Source: an uncultured Bacilli bacterium (GTDB taxonomy: Bacteria; Bacillota_I; Bacilli_A; RF39; UBA660). From it: DNA of 64,000 nt. The notes under the pieces were generated by a model. The model saw only the letters and a list, made by a program, of their open reading frames with translations, was not told where the DNA came from and did not search any database. Positions 33,991 to 42,929 of the stretch are shown piece by piece; the first letter of the stretch is position 1, and each line of letters starts with the position of its first letter. The stretch lies in assembly GCA_934101575.1 (NCBI GenBank), contig CAKORJ010000001.1:1-64000 (forward strand), given 5' to 3'. The position numbers were made by a program, and so were the translations under genes.

Positions 33991-35475
33991 ATGCTTGGTA
34001 TGCAAGAGGCTTTGATATTTCTTGTTATTTTTACTTTTTGGGTTATAAGAATTTATTATAAGTTATATGATAAGACAACTAAGTTTTATGTGTTTATTAT
34101 TGGTATTTTGATTGTTTTTTGGATGGTTATTAGAATAACTAAGGGACTTGTTTATTCTGATGGTATGGCTAGATTTTGTTGGTATTTATATTATGTTCCT
34201 TTAATATTTGCTCCTTCGTATTTTTATATGTGTGTTTATTCTTTGACAAATAATTTAAGTAGAAAAAGAAAGATTTTTATATATAGTATTTCAAGTGTGT
34301 TATTATTTTTAGTAATTTCTAATGATTTTCATCAATGGGTATTTAGGTTTCCTGAGGGTCTTAGTAATTATAATATTTATAAACATTTTATTGGATATTA
34401 TGTTATTTGTATTTATATTTTTTATTTTTTTGGTAAAGGAATGGTTTTGCTTGCTATTAATCAGTTTAAGTTAAAAAAAAGTTTTAGAGCATTTTTTCCT
34501 CTTTTTCTTCTTATTTTAGGGCTTTTATATACTATATTTTATGTTATTGATATTCCATTTTTTAGAGGTAGTAATTTATCTGTTATACTTAGTGTGCTTA
34601 TTTGTCTTGGTATTGAACTTATTTTTTATTTAGGACTTATTCCTAATAATAGTAAGTATAAAAAGGCTTTTATTAACTCTTCTTTGGATATGTTAATTGT
34701 TTCTTTGGAAGGAGATAGTGTTTATACTACTAAAACGTTTAATAAGGCTCCTAAGTATATTGTTACTGATATAAAGAATAATTCTGTTAAAGATATTTAT
34801 AGGGAAAATGGTGTTATTTATAATGTTGTTTTTAATAAAGATAGTTATGTTGTTATGAAAAGAGATATAGAAGAGTTTAATAGATTAAAAAAAGAGATTA
34901 AAAAAAGAAGAAAAAGGCTTTTAGAGATTAATTCAAAACTTAAGGTGGAGAATGAAGTTAAGAGGGAATTAGAAGAAATAAAATTACGTAATGAAATTGT
35001 TTTGAAGCTTGAAAATAGTATGTATGAAAAAAAGAGTGAAGCTCTTAGTATTTTGAATAATGATTGTGTTAGTCGAGAGGATTTAGAATATGTAAAGATT
35101 TTAATTTCTTATTGTAAAAGGAAAAGTTCGCTTATTATTTCTGAACTTAATTGTGATATTTATGGTTCTTTAGAAATTAAGATGCTTATAGAAGAATTAT
35201 TTACTGATTTTAATATTGTTGGAGAAGTTGTTGTAGATAGTATTAGTGTTAGTAGTTATGATATGTCTATTATATATGATATTGTTTTTGAGGTTTTGAA
35301 AAAGTGTAAATGTGTTATGTTGTTTGTTTCTTTAGAAGATAGTAAGATAAAGCTTAGATTTATTCTTGATGAAGATATTGATATTATTATGGCTAATAAT
35401 ATAAGTTTTAAAAAATGTATTTATGGAGAGGATATTGAACTTATTTATTCTTTTAAGAGGAGTGGTGCTTTGTGA
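33991..35475 (+). CDS. 7TM sensor protein with degenerate kinase-like C-terminus
   Basis: The 494-residue protein has seven hydrophobic segments in the first 220 residues, in the style of the histidine-kinase N-terminal 7TM domain. A variable region and a long coiled coil (KEIKKRRKRLLEINSKLKVENEVKREL) follow, then a helical/kinase-like region (YVKILISYCKRKSSLIISEL) without a recognisable phosphoacceptor His, N-box or G-boxes. Its GTGA end overlaps the next kinase gene by four bases, so the two probably form one sensory unit with this protein as ligand-sensing partner (inference). ATG 33991 follows AGGTGATTTAT. Confidence 0.7.
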   Translation: MLGMQEALIFLVIFTFWVIRIYYKLYDKTTKFYVFIIGILIVFWMVIRITKGLVYSDGMARFCWYLYYVPLIFAPSYFYMCVYSLTNNLSRKRKIFIYSISSVLLFLVISNDFHQWVFRFPEGLSNYNIYKHFIGYYVICIYIFYFFGKGMVLLAINQFKLKKSFRAFFPLFLLILGLLYTIFYVIDIPFFRGSNLSVILSVLICLGIELIFYLGLIPNNSKYKKAFINSSLDMLIVSLEGDSVYTTKTFNKAPKYIVTDIKNNSVKDIYRENGVIYNVVFNKDSYVVMKRDIEEFNRLKKEIKKRRKRLLEINSKLKVENEVKRELEEIKLRNEIVLKLENSMYEKKSEALSILNNDCVSREDLEYVKILISYCKRKSSLIISELNCDIYGSLEIKMLIEELFTDFNIVGEVVVDSISVSSYDMSIIYDIVFEVLKKCKCVMLFVSLEDSKIKLRFILDEDIDIIMANNISFKKCIYGEDIELIYSFKRSGAL

Positions 35476-36587
35476 GATATGTTATTTTTGCATTAATGAT
35501 TAGTATTATTTTACAAATATATATAGTTTCTAGGTGCTTTTGTTATAATGGGTGTAATGTTGTTTTTAGATGGTTTAATGTTTTTGTCTTTTTGTCTTTA
35601 TTTGTTTTATGTTTTTATAATATGAATATGTTTAATGATAATGTTTTTAGTTTATGCTTTATATTTATTTCTTTGTTTTTTATTGTTTATGTTTTGTTAG
35701 TATTTGTATGGATTTTTATAAATAGGAATAGATATATTTCTTTATTTTCTGTTAAGGAAGCTTTAGATAAGTCTTATAATGGTATAATGTTTTTTGATAG
35801 AAGGGGAGTATTATTTCTTATTAATAATTCTATGAGAGAACTTCTTTGTTCTCTTAAGATTAATGATTGTTTTTTAGAACAGTTAATTTCTAAGAGCTTT
35901 AAGAAGATAAATGATGATTATCTGTTAAGAGATAATAGTGATGTATGGCTTATTAAGGTTATTTCTTCGTATGAGGTACATGCTATTATGGTTACTGATA
36001 TATATAAACTTCATGAGGAGTATGAGAAACAGAATAGGTTTTTGGAGGAGTATAATAAAAGACTTCTTGATGTTTTGGAAAGAACTAAAGAAACGCGTAA
36101 GGAAAAAAGTTTAATAAAAATTAAGAATGAATTTCATGATCTTTTAGGTCATAGATTATCTTTATTTAAAGGATATCTTGATAGTGATAATACTTCTATT
36201 AATGATATAAAGTATATGATTAGTAATTTGTTTATTGATGATTCAAAGATTGATAGTATTAAAAAATTAAATAAATTGGTGGATATATATAAAGTTTTGG
36301 GGATAAATATTAATGTTAAAGGAAAACTACCAGGTGATAAAATAGGAGATACTTTTTTTGAGGTGATTCGTGAGGGTATTACTAATGCTATTTTGCATGG
36401 AGGTAGTAGAAATATTGATGTTAATATAAAAAAGAATTCTATGATAATAAGTAATGATGGTACTGTTCCTAGTAGTGAAATAACATATGGCGAGGGGATT
36501 AAGGGGATGAAAAGAAAGCTTGCTTTATTAGGAGGTTATCTTGTTATTGAATATAAAGATAGATTTGTTTTAAAGGTTAAAATATAA
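35472..36587 (+). CDS. NarL-type sensor histidine kinase
   Basis: The 371-residue protein has three N-terminal membrane segments (to about residue 83), a PAS-like region (SYNGIMFFDRRGVLFLIN), coiled coil and a HisKA_3-like box EFHDLLGHRLS with His222. An ATPase domain follows with N-box EVIREGITNAILHGGS and GEGIKGMKRKLALLGG. The start is GTG 35472 overlapping the previous gene. It should phosphorylate a NarL/LuxR-type regulator; one is encoded convergently at 36597. Confidence 0.82.
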   Translation: MRYVIFALMISIILQIYIVSRCFCYNGCNVVFRWFNVFVFLSLFVLCFYNMNMFNDNVFSLCFIFISLFFIVYVLLVFVWIFINRNRYISLFSVKEALDKSYNGIMFFDRRGVLFLINNSMRELLCSLKINDCFLEQLISKSFKKINDDYLLRDNSDVWLIKVISSYEVHAIMVTDIYKLHEEYEKQNRFLEEYNKRLLDVLERTKETRKEKSLIKIKNEFHDLLGHRLSLFKGYLDSDNTSINDIKYMISNLFIDDSKIDSIKKLNKLVDIYKVLGININVKGKLPGDKIGDTFFEVIREGITNAILHGGSRNIDVNIKKNSMIISNDGTVPSSEITYGEGIKGMKRKLALLGGYLVIEYKDRFVLKVKI

Positions 36588-36596
36588 AAAGATATT

Positions 36597-37229
36597 TTAG
36601 TCTTTTTGATTTGGAATAATGTACCCTTTGCTTATACAAAAGATAAGTAGTTTTGAAACGCTTTCAAAATTCATTTTATTTAAGATTGCAGATATGTGAT
36701 TTTTTAAGGTTCCAGTTGTTATATTTAGCATATTTGCTATTTCTTCTCTTTCTGCACCACTACAAAGAAGGGTTAGTATTTCTAGTTCTTTTTTTGTTAG
36801 TTGTTGTAATTTTTGATGTTCTTTTTTTTGTTTGATGTTATCTGGAAATAATTTATATCCATTTAGAATTTGTTCTATTGTGGTTATTAAAGTATTTGTA
36901 TCTATATTTTTATAAATAAATCCATCTAGGTTAGCTTCTTTGGCTTTTTCTAGGAAGGTTATTTCTTGAATTCCTGTCATTGCTAGAACTTTTATTTTGT
37001 TTTTATATTTATCTTTTACTTTTTTACCGTTTGTTATACCATTTGAGTTTTCTAATGTACATATATCAGTTAATATTAGATCTGGTTTATATTTTTCACA
37101 TAGTTTTAGCATATCTTTTGCAGATAGAGAGGTTGCTACTACATCATATTTGCTTGATATTGCTTGTTTTAATGAGTCATTTAGAATTATTTGATCTTCT
37201 ATTATAATAATTTTACTTTTTTTATCCAT
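36597..37229 (-). CDS. NarL/LuxR-type response regulator
   Basis: The 210-residue regulator has a receiver with Asp55 (LILTDICT), the acidic pair Glu11-Asp12 and Lys near 105 (FIYKN). The LuxR-type helix-turn-helix is at about 143-200 (LTKKELEILTLLCSGAERE, IANMLNITTGTLKNHISAIL). The start is ATG 37229 behind AGGTGAGAACA; the frame could open at 37256. It ends ten bases from the end of the kinase gene, in convergent orientation, and is its likely partner. Confidence 0.88.
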   Translation of the reverse strand: MDKKSKIIIIEDQIILNDSLKQAISSKYDVVATSLSAKDMLKLCEKYKPDLILTDICTLENSNGITNGKKVKDKYKNKIKVLAMTGIQEITFLEKAKEANLDGFIYKNIDTNTLITTIEQILNGYKLFPDNIKQKKEHQKLQQLTKKELEILTLLCSGAEREEIANMLNITTGTLKNHISAILNKMNFESVSKLLIFCISKGYIIPNQKD

Positions 37230-37544
37230 TGTTCTCACCTGTTTATATTTTAACATAGTTTTACTATTTTTAATGAATTTTGTAATTATTTTAACAAATA
37301 AAATAGATCTTTTTTTCGTGTAAATATTAAGTAATTATATAAAAAGTTTTATTTATTTTATATTGATGCTAGTATTTAGTTGTATGCTAGGTATATTTTT
37401 AGTAATTATGTTGTTTTGACTATGAAAAGTGGTAGAATTTTTGATGTGTTTTGATAAGATTAAAAAAAATAGAGTAGTTGTTTTAAAAGATATTGTCTTT
37501 GTTATAAAATTAGTTATAGATAATACTAAGGAGGATATAATAGT
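37230..37544. other. Intergenic region with a candidate promoter
   Basis: No gene is supported in these 315 AT-rich bases. Near the end, TTGTCT (37493-37498), a 16-base spacer and TATAGA (37515-37520) are followed by a good ribosome-binding site, AAGGAGG (37529-37535), serving the decayed frame that starts at 37545. Confidence 0.4.
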
Positions 37545-37700
37545 ATGACAAAAGTACAAAATATGATAGTAAATATTCACTTAAAAATAAAGTAAGTAAA
37601 TTCTCTAATAGTAAGAAGAAAAAATATAGATTTCAATCAAGATGATTATGATGCTGTTGAGGGTTACATAAATGCAATAATTTATGATTATATTATTTGA
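37545..37700 (+). pseudogene. Decayed small gene with strong ribosome-binding site
   Basis: ATG 37545 sits nine bases after AAGGAGG but its frame stops after 16 codons (TAA at 37593). The same frame then continues open to the TGA at 37698-37700 with a protein-like sequence (NIDFNQDDYDAVEGYINAIIYDYII). A second frame holds a Lys/Ser-rich stretch (KYDSKYSLKNKVSKFS). This looks like a short gene broken by point mutations or a frameshift; the ending may already be IS sequence. Confidence 0.35.
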
Positions 37701-37800
37701 GACCTAGTTATGCATTAAATTATAAAACCCCAATTGAGTACAGAACTCAACTAGGGTTTAAATAAATATTTTTTGTGTCTAATTTCTATTGACAAGTTTA
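37641..37800 (+). mobile_element. Remnant of an IS3/IS150-type insertion sequence (3' end)
   Basis: LRPSYALNYKTPIEYRTQLGF, ending at TAA 37763-37765, is the classic C-terminus of an IS3-family integrase-core transposase (RPHxALxYKTPxEY). A frameshift separates it from possible upstream transposase residues (VEGYINAIIYDY). The bases after the stop, TTTTTGTGTCTAATTTCTATTGACAAG, resemble the terminal inverted repeat of IS3-type elements. The left end and most of the transposase are gone, so it is inactive. Confidence 0.7.
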
Positions 37801-37801
37801 G

Positions 37802-38698
37802 TTATATGACTCTTGTTTTTAGTATTCTACTGGTATTTGAAAAGTTTTTCTTTGCTATTTTGTTTAATATATCTTTTCCATATTTTTGGACTAGTTCTTC
37901 TCCTATTTTGTCTACGTTTTGACCACTTCCTTTTGGAAGGGGTATATGGTATGTATCTGATAGTTTGTCAAATTCTTTTAGAAAAATATATCTACTTATG
38001 ATAGAAGAACATGCTACTGCCATATTTTTTGTTTCTGCTTTAGTTATAAATGTTATATTTTTTACAGGATTTGGTATATCTTTTAGATATGAATAGTATC
38101 TATTTTCTTTGGCAAATTCATCTATTATTATATAGTCTAGTTTTTCTTTTGTTTCTTCTAGGATAAGTGATAGTGCTTTGTTATGCATTATTGCTTTTAT
38201 TTTATTCATATTGTTTTCTTTTGAATATTTTTGATTATATTCTTCGTTTGATAGGATTATGCTTTTATATTTTATTTTTTTTATTATTTCTGGTGCTATT
38301 TTTTTTATTTTGTCATCAGTTATTTTTTTTGAGTCGGTGCATCCTAGTTTTTTTAGAAATTCTATGTCATCTTTTTTTACTAGGGATGCTGTTACTACGA
38401 TTGGGCCAAAATAGTCTCCTGTTCCTACTTCGTCTGAGCCTACGGATGTTGTATTTAGATAATCTATTTTATTTTGATCTTCTTCATCGTTTTCTTTTAG
38501 TGCTTTCCACATATTAGCATCAACGAAAGCGCTTGTTCCTTGAAACATACATTTTCCAGAGTTATATAGGGTGATGATTGTGTCTTCTTCTTGAGCTTGG
38601 AAAATGGCATAGGGAGGAGTTTTCTCTCTTATTTTATCTTTATAGTATTCTATCATTTTGTTTTTTGTTTCTTCATCAACTTTTATTACAATATTCAT
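37802..38698 (-). CDS. rnhC: Ribonuclease HIII
   Basis: RNase HIII cleaves RNA in RNA-DNA hybrids. The 298-residue protein has the N-terminal substrate-binding (TBP-like) domain (residues 1-70) and the catalytic RNase H domain with SDEVGTGDYFGPIVV (Asp89, Glu90), GCTDSKKI, YIIIDEF and ETKNMAVACSSIISR. AGGTGATATAA precedes the ATG at 38698, with an extended -10 (TGCTATAAT, minus strand 38715-38723). It ends next to the IS remnant but is intact. Confidence 0.95.
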   Translation of the reverse strand: MNIVIKVDEETKNKMIEYYKDKIREKTPPYAIFQAQEEDTIITLYNSGKCMFQGTSAFVDANMWKALKENDEEDQNKIDYLNTTSVGSDEVGTGDYFGPIVVTASLVKKDDIEFLKKLGCTDSKKITDDKIKKIAPEIIKKIKYKSIILSNEEYNQKYSKENNMNKIKAIMHNKALSLILEETKEKLDYIIIDEFAKENRYYSYLKDIPNPVKNITFITKAETKNMAVACSSIISRYIFLKEFDKLSDTYHIPLPKGSGQNVDKIGEELVQKYGKDILNKIAKKNFSNTSRILKTRVI

Positions 38699-38714
38699 TT
38701 ATATCACCTTTTTA

Positions 38715-38791
38715 ATTATAGCATAAAATTATTGTTTTTTTGTAAAATGTTTACATTTTGGTTTTGAAATAAATTTGTTAAGTGTTATAAT
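38715..38791. promoter_or_regulatory. Divergent promoters for rnhC and the acyltransferase gene
   Basis: On the minus strand TGCTATAAT (38715-38723) serves rnhC. On the plus strand TTGAAA (38764-38769), a 16-base spacer and TATAAT (38786-38791) serve the PlsC-like gene. Confidence 0.6.
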
Positions 38792-38836
38792 CGTTATTGA
38801 AATGTTAATATATTTTGTTTTTAATGGAGGTTGTAT

Positions 38837-39787
38837 ATGAAAAATTATGGAATTTTAAAGTTTGAAAATGCAGATGTAGAAAGTTTTACTTCTGATACTG
38901 GGCTTAAACTTAGAAGGGCTATTAATCCTGTTTTAAGACCTATTCTTAGGGCCGCTACTGATGGAAAGGTTATAGTGGAGGATTATCCTAAACTTGAAAA
39001 GGGTGAACCTTATATATTTGTTTCTACTCATAATTTCGTTGAAGATTCTATTGCTAATCTTGGTACTATTGATAGAAATGCTTATTTATTATTTGGTACT
39101 TCTGATCAATTAAAGGTTAATAAGGATATGTATGCTGCATGGCTTAATGGGTTTATTTATGTCGATAGGAAAGATAATGCTAGTAGAAAAGATGCTCTTA
39201 ATAAGATGGAAAGAGTACTTGAATCTGGAAGTAGTGTATTAGTATTTCCAGAGGGTGGTTTTAATAATACTGAAAATTTACTTTGTCAAAAATTATTTTC
39301 TAGTCCTTATATTCTTGCTAAAAGAACTGGTGCAAAGGTTGTTCCTATTGCTCCTTTTAATGAATATGGAAAAAAGGAAATTTATATGACTTATGGTGAA
39401 CCTATTGATTGTTCTAAGTTTAAGAATAAGGAAGAAGCACGTGTTGCTATAAGAAATGAGCTTGCTACGGCTTTATGGTATAATATGGAAAAACATGCTC
39501 CACATGTAAAACGTAGTGATTTAGGGTTTGATCCTAGGATGGATTATATGGAAGAGAGAAAGAAAGTTTATCAAGTTACTAAATGGACTAAGGATGTATT
39601 TGATGAAGAACTTACTAGATATTTTGATGCTGCGGATAAGGAACTTATCAGTATTATGGAAGATATCGATAAAATAGAAGTTAATGAGAAAAATGCAGGT
39701 ATTATTGCTCCGGTACTTGTTAGAAAAAGAGAAAATGAGAAATATGATTTTAAGGATTATATGCATAAAAATTGGAATAAGAGATAA
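38837..39787 (+). CDS. PlsC-like 1-acylglycerol-3-phosphate acyltransferase
   Basis: The 316-residue protein has the acyltransferase motifs HNFVED (HX4D, His near residue 60), GFIYVDRKD near 101, VFPEGGFN near 137 and VVPIAPF near 171. No clear membrane segment is seen, and the C-terminal third (KKVYQVTKWTKDVFDEELTRYF) is an extension rich in charged residues. It probably acylates lysophosphatidate in phospholipid synthesis, complementing GpsA. ATG 38837 follows GGAGGTTGTAT. Confidence 0.85.
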   Translation: MKNYGILKFENADVESFTSDTGLKLRRAINPVLRPILRAATDGKVIVEDYPKLEKGEPYIFVSTHNFVEDSIANLGTIDRNAYLLFGTSDQLKVNKDMYAAWLNGFIYVDRKDNASRKDALNKMERVLESGSSVLVFPEGGFNNTENLLCQKLFSSPYILAKRTGAKVVPIAPFNEYGKKEIYMTYGEPIDCSKFKNKEEARVAIRNELATALWYNMEKHAPHVKRSDLGFDPRMDYMEERKKVYQVTKWTKDVFDEELTRYFDAADKELISIMEDIDKIEVNEKNAGIIAPVLVRKRENEKYDFKDYMHKNWNKR

Positions 39788-39788
39788 A

Positions 39789-39816
39789 GGATAATTGCAT
39801 TAATTATTCTTTTTTT
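39789..39816 (+). terminator. Terminator after the acyltransferase gene
   Basis: GGATAATT (39789-39796) pairs with AATTATTC (39802-39809) and seven T follow. Confidence 0.7.
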
Positions 39817-39818
39817 AT

Positions 39819-39846
39819 TTGTTCTTTTTTATTTATGTGATACAAT
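39819..39846 (+). promoter_or_regulatory. Promoter for the hybrid kinase-like gene
   Basis: TTGTTC (39819-39824), a 16-base spacer and TACAAT (39841-39846), 23 bases before the ATG. Confidence 0.5.
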
Positions 39847-39869
39847 GTATGTAGAATAGGAGTGATGAT

Positions 39870-41708
39870 ATGACTTTTTTATCTATGGAGTTTGAAATTC
39901 CTTTAATTTCTTTTATTTTTATACTTTTTTTAATGATTAGTTTTTATTCTAAAGAAAGAATTAATTTTGTTGAAAACAAAACATATGAGGTTATTCTTAT
40001 TACTTCTTTGATATCTTCTTTACTTGATACTATTGTTCATGTTATGAGTTCTCTTACTACTTATGATGTTCTTTCTACTAAGTATTACATTATTGTTGAT
40101 TATATTAATAAGTTTGTTGGAACTTCATTTGTTGTGGTGTTTTCATGTTTGCTTTCCTATGTTTTACTTATTTCTTATAAAAAACTTAGGGATAATCCTA
40201 AAAAGACATGGAGATTTATTATTATAATTTCAGTGTTATTTTTCTGTTATACTAATTTTACTCATGTTATTATTACAGAGTCTGCTTTTGCTAGAAATAC
40301 TACTGGACCAACTATTACTGGTGCATATTTTATTGTTGGAATTGAGATATTTTTGGCAATGATTATTAGTATTAAAAACTTTAAGAAAAATGATAAGAGA
40401 TATTATACTATATTTTTTATTACTTCGATGTTGATTATTCTTTATATTCTTTCTGTTTTATTTAGGGGATTAATTATTTATGATTTAATTCTTGCACTTC
40501 TTTGTTATATTATGTATTTTACTATTGAAAATCCTGATTCTAGAATGATTACGACTCTTCTTAGAAACAAGGAACTTGTTGAAGAGACTGTTAATGATAA
40601 GTCTAATTTCTTATTTAAAGTTTCTCAAGATATGAAAAAACCTGTTAAGTCTATTATTGATAATGCTAAATTATATAGAGATACTAAAGATCAATCTACT
40701 AAGGATAAGATTGTTTCTAGAATAGAGCAAGATGCTAATAATGCATATTTTATTATGAATGATATTGCAAATGTTTCTAGTATGGATGTTAAAAAGCTTA
40801 ATGTTTGTGAGAAAAAATATCTTTCTTCTAAGTTGTTTACTGATATAAAAGTTACTGCTAAGAATAAGATAAGTAATAGTGGTAAAGATATTGATTTTAA
40901 GTTTGAGTTGTTTAATAAGTGTCCAGAATATTTATATGGTGATTATGTTAAGCTTAAACAGATTCTTCTTTCTATTATCTCTAATGGTATTTCTCATACT
41001 GATAAAGGGTTTATTGATGTTCAAATTGATTCTATTGTTAGATATGATGTTTGTCGTTTGATATTTACTATTAAAGATTCTGGTGTTGGTATGAGTGTTG
41101 AAAAGGTTAATGAGCTTTTATCTGATGCTTCGGATCTTGATATAGAGGAATTTAGTGATAATGATAATTTAAACCTTAAAATTCCTATCATTATAAAAAT
41201 TTTGAAATTGCTTGGTGGCTCTATTAGTATTAAGAGTGAAGAAGGAAAAGGAACTTCTATTGTAGTGGTTATAGATCAAAGGGTTGAGGCTTCTCTTGAA
41301 AGTAAAGTTATGGATAGTGCTAAAAAGTATATGCCTTTAAATAAAACTAAGAAAAGAGTTTTTATTGCTTATGATGATGAGGATATTTTAGCTAAAATTG
41401 TTCGTGCTGTTTCAAAATATGATGTTGATATTATTTCTAGTTTGATTGGTAATGATATTTTAGGAAAAATAAGAACTGGTGATGAATTTGATCTAATTAT
41501 ATTAAAAGATGAAATGAGTCCAGATAGTGCGTATAGTATTTATAAAAAACTTAAGTCTTTTAAGAAGTTTAATGTTCCTGTTGTTATTATTATTAATAAA
41601 GATAAAGAGTTTATAAAAGAACATTTTATTAAAGATGGGTTTAGTGATGTTATTATTTTAGATAGTTTTGATAGTGATATTAAAAAAATATATGATAAGT
41701 ATTTATAG
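39870..41708 (+). CDS. Hybrid sensor kinase-like protein lacking both phosphoacceptors
   Basis: The 612-residue protein has seven or so hydrophobic segments (residues 8-218), a dimerisation region, an HATPase domain and a C-terminal receiver-like domain (about 495-612). The H-box aligns as KSNFLFKVSQDMKKP, with Gln253 where the phosphoaccepting His belongs. The ATPase keeps an N-box (ISNGISHT, Asn372), G1 (KDSGVGM) and G2 (GGSISIKSEEGKGTS). In the receiver the acidic pair YDDED is present, but the phosphoacceptor position reads LIILKDEM, with Lys546. It can probably bind ATP but not relay phosphate in the usual way. GGAGTGATGAT precedes the ATG; it is monocistronic. Confidence 0.8.
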   Translation: MTFLSMEFEIPLISFIFILFLMISFYSKERINFVENKTYEVILITSLISSLLDTIVHVMSSLTTYDVLSTKYYIIVDYINKFVGTSFVVVFSCLLSYVLLISYKKLRDNPKKTWRFIIIISVLFFCYTNFTHVIITESAFARNTTGPTITGAYFIVGIEIFLAMIISIKNFKKNDKRYYTIFFITSMLIILYILSVLFRGLIIYDLILALLCYIMYFTIENPDSRMITTLLRNKELVEETVNDKSNFLFKVSQDMKKPVKSIIDNAKLYRDTKDQSTKDKIVSRIEQDANNAYFIMNDIANVSSMDVKKLNVCEKKYLSSKLFTDIKVTAKNKISNSGKDIDFKFELFNKCPEYLYGDYVKLKQILLSIISNGISHTDKGFIDVQIDSIVRYDVCRLIFTIKDSGVGMSVEKVNELLSDASDLDIEEFSDNDNLNLKIPIIIKILKLLGGSISIKSEEGKGTSIVVVIDQRVEASLESKVMDSAKKYMPLNKTKKRVFIAYDDEDILAKIVRAVSKYDVDIISSLIGNDILGKIRTGDEFDLIILKDEMSPDSAYSIYKKLKSFKKFNVPVVIIINKDKEFIKEHFIKDGFSDVIILDSFDSDIKKIYDKYL

Positions 41709-41729
41709 GACAATTTGTCCTTTTTTTTG
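41707..41729 (+). terminator. Terminator after the hybrid kinase-like gene
   Basis: AGGACA (41707-41712) and TGTCCT (41716-41721), then a run of eight T. Confidence 0.8.
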
Positions 41730-41794
41730 TGTATTTTGATGTTTTTCGACAAAATACTCTTTTTTAATATTTTATACTTATTTTGGTGATAATA

Positions 41795-42253
41795 ATGAAA
41801 TATAAATTTTTTATACCTATATTTTTATCTGTAGTGATTGGTTTGTTTTTTGGAAAAATATTTTTTGATAATTATAAGTCTTCTTCTCTTACTGTGTTTG
41901 ATGAGAAGGATAAGGTTTATATGCTTCAAATTGGGGTTTATTCTTCTACTAATAAGATGAGTAAGGCTTTTAAAGATTATAAAAAGTTTTTATATATTAA
42001 ACTGGAGGATGGTTATCATTTATATGTTGGTATTTCTAAAGATAAAGAAATTGCTTCTAAAGTTAAGGAGTATTATGAGAAAAGTGGTTATAGTATATAT
42101 GTAAGAGAAAATATTTTAGATAATAAACAGTTTTTATCTATTCTTGGTGAGTATGATAAGATTTTAAATATTGCATCTTTAGATGATATTCCTGAGATTG
42201 AGAAGATTGTTATATCTAATTATAAGGAGATGGTGTTAGAGGGTGAAACTTAA
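41795..42253 (+). CDS. Membrane-anchored SPOR-like protein
   Basis: The 152-residue protein has one membrane segment (residues 2-24) and an extracytoplasmic SPOR-like domain (VYMLQIGVYSSTNKMSKAFK ... YHLYVGISKDKEIASKV). SPOR domains bind septal peptidoglycan stripped of stem peptides, so a role at division or spore septa is plausible. It is first in the radC-mreCD-spoIVF operon and overlaps radC by 11 bases. ATG 41795 follows TTGGTGATAATA. Confidence 0.72.
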   Translation: MKYKFFIPIFLSVVIGLFFGKIFFDNYKSSSLTVFDEKDKVYMLQIGVYSSTNKMSKAFKDYKKFLYIKLEDGYHLYVGISKDKEIASKVKEYYEKSGYSIYVRENILDNKQFLSILGEYDKILNIASLDDIPEIEKIVISNYKEMVLEGET

Positions 42254-42929
42254 AGATGTTCCTATTAGTGAAAGACCTAGGGAGAAGTTATTAAAATATG
42301 GAAGTGGTAATTTGTCTGATAGTGAGTTACTTGCTATTATACTTAAAACAGGTTTTAAAGGAGAGAATGTTTGTGAACTTAGTATTAGACTTTTGAAGGA
42401 GTTTGGGGGATTTAATAATTTTAAGAGTTTGAGTTTGGAGTCTCTTATTAATTTTAAGGGAATAGGTGTAGCGAAGGCTATTGAACTTCTTGCTATTTTA
42501 GAGATTTCTAAGAGAATTTATTATGAAAAAGATGTTAATAAAAAAGAGAAGTTTAATAATCCTAAATCTATTTATGATGGTAATAAGTATTTGTTTGATA
42601 ATTTAAAACAAGAATGTTTTTATTGTTTATATTTAAATTCTAAGAAAGAATTGATTGAAAGGAAGTTGCTTTTTATGGGAACTATTAATAAAAGTGTAGT
42701 ACATCCTAGAGAAATATTTAAGGAGGCTTATAGATTGTCTGCTTCTAGTATTGTTTGTCTTCACAATCATCCTAGTGGTGATTCTACTCCTAGTTATCAA
42801 GATATTAGCCTTACTAAATCTTTAGTTAAGATTGGAGAAATTAATGGAATACCTGTTGTTGATCATTTAATTATTACTGATAAGGGATATTATAGCTTTT
42901 ATGAGAATAAGAGTAATATTTTGTTATGA
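42243..42929 (+). CDS. radC: RadC (JAMM/MPN+ domain protein)
   Basis: The 228-residue protein has helix-hairpin-helix-like motifs in the N-terminal third (LSDSELLAIILKTG, FKGIGVAKAIELLA) and the JAMM metal site HNHPSGDSTPSYQD near residues 173-186. Despite its name, a DNA-repair role of RadC is not established. Next to mreC it follows the gene order of many Firmicutes. The start is GTG 42243, overlapping the SPOR gene, and the end overlaps mreC (ATGA). Confidence 0.93.
   Translation: MKLKDVPISERPREKLLKYGSGNLSDSELLAIILKTGFKGENVCELSIRLLKEFGGFNNFKSLSLESLINFKGIGVAKAIELLAILEISKRIYYEKDVNKKEKFNNPKSIYDGNKYLFDNLKQECFYCLYLNSKKELIERKLLFMGTINKSVVHPREIFKEAYRLSASSIVCLHNHPSGDSTPSYQDISLTKSLVKIGEINGIPVVDHLIITDKGYYSFYENKSNILL

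Noticed and set aside
37353..37580. Minus-strand open frame of 75 codons in the gap after the response regulator
   Set aside because: No ribosome-binding site, low-complexity AT-rich translation, and it runs over the decayed plus-strand gene.
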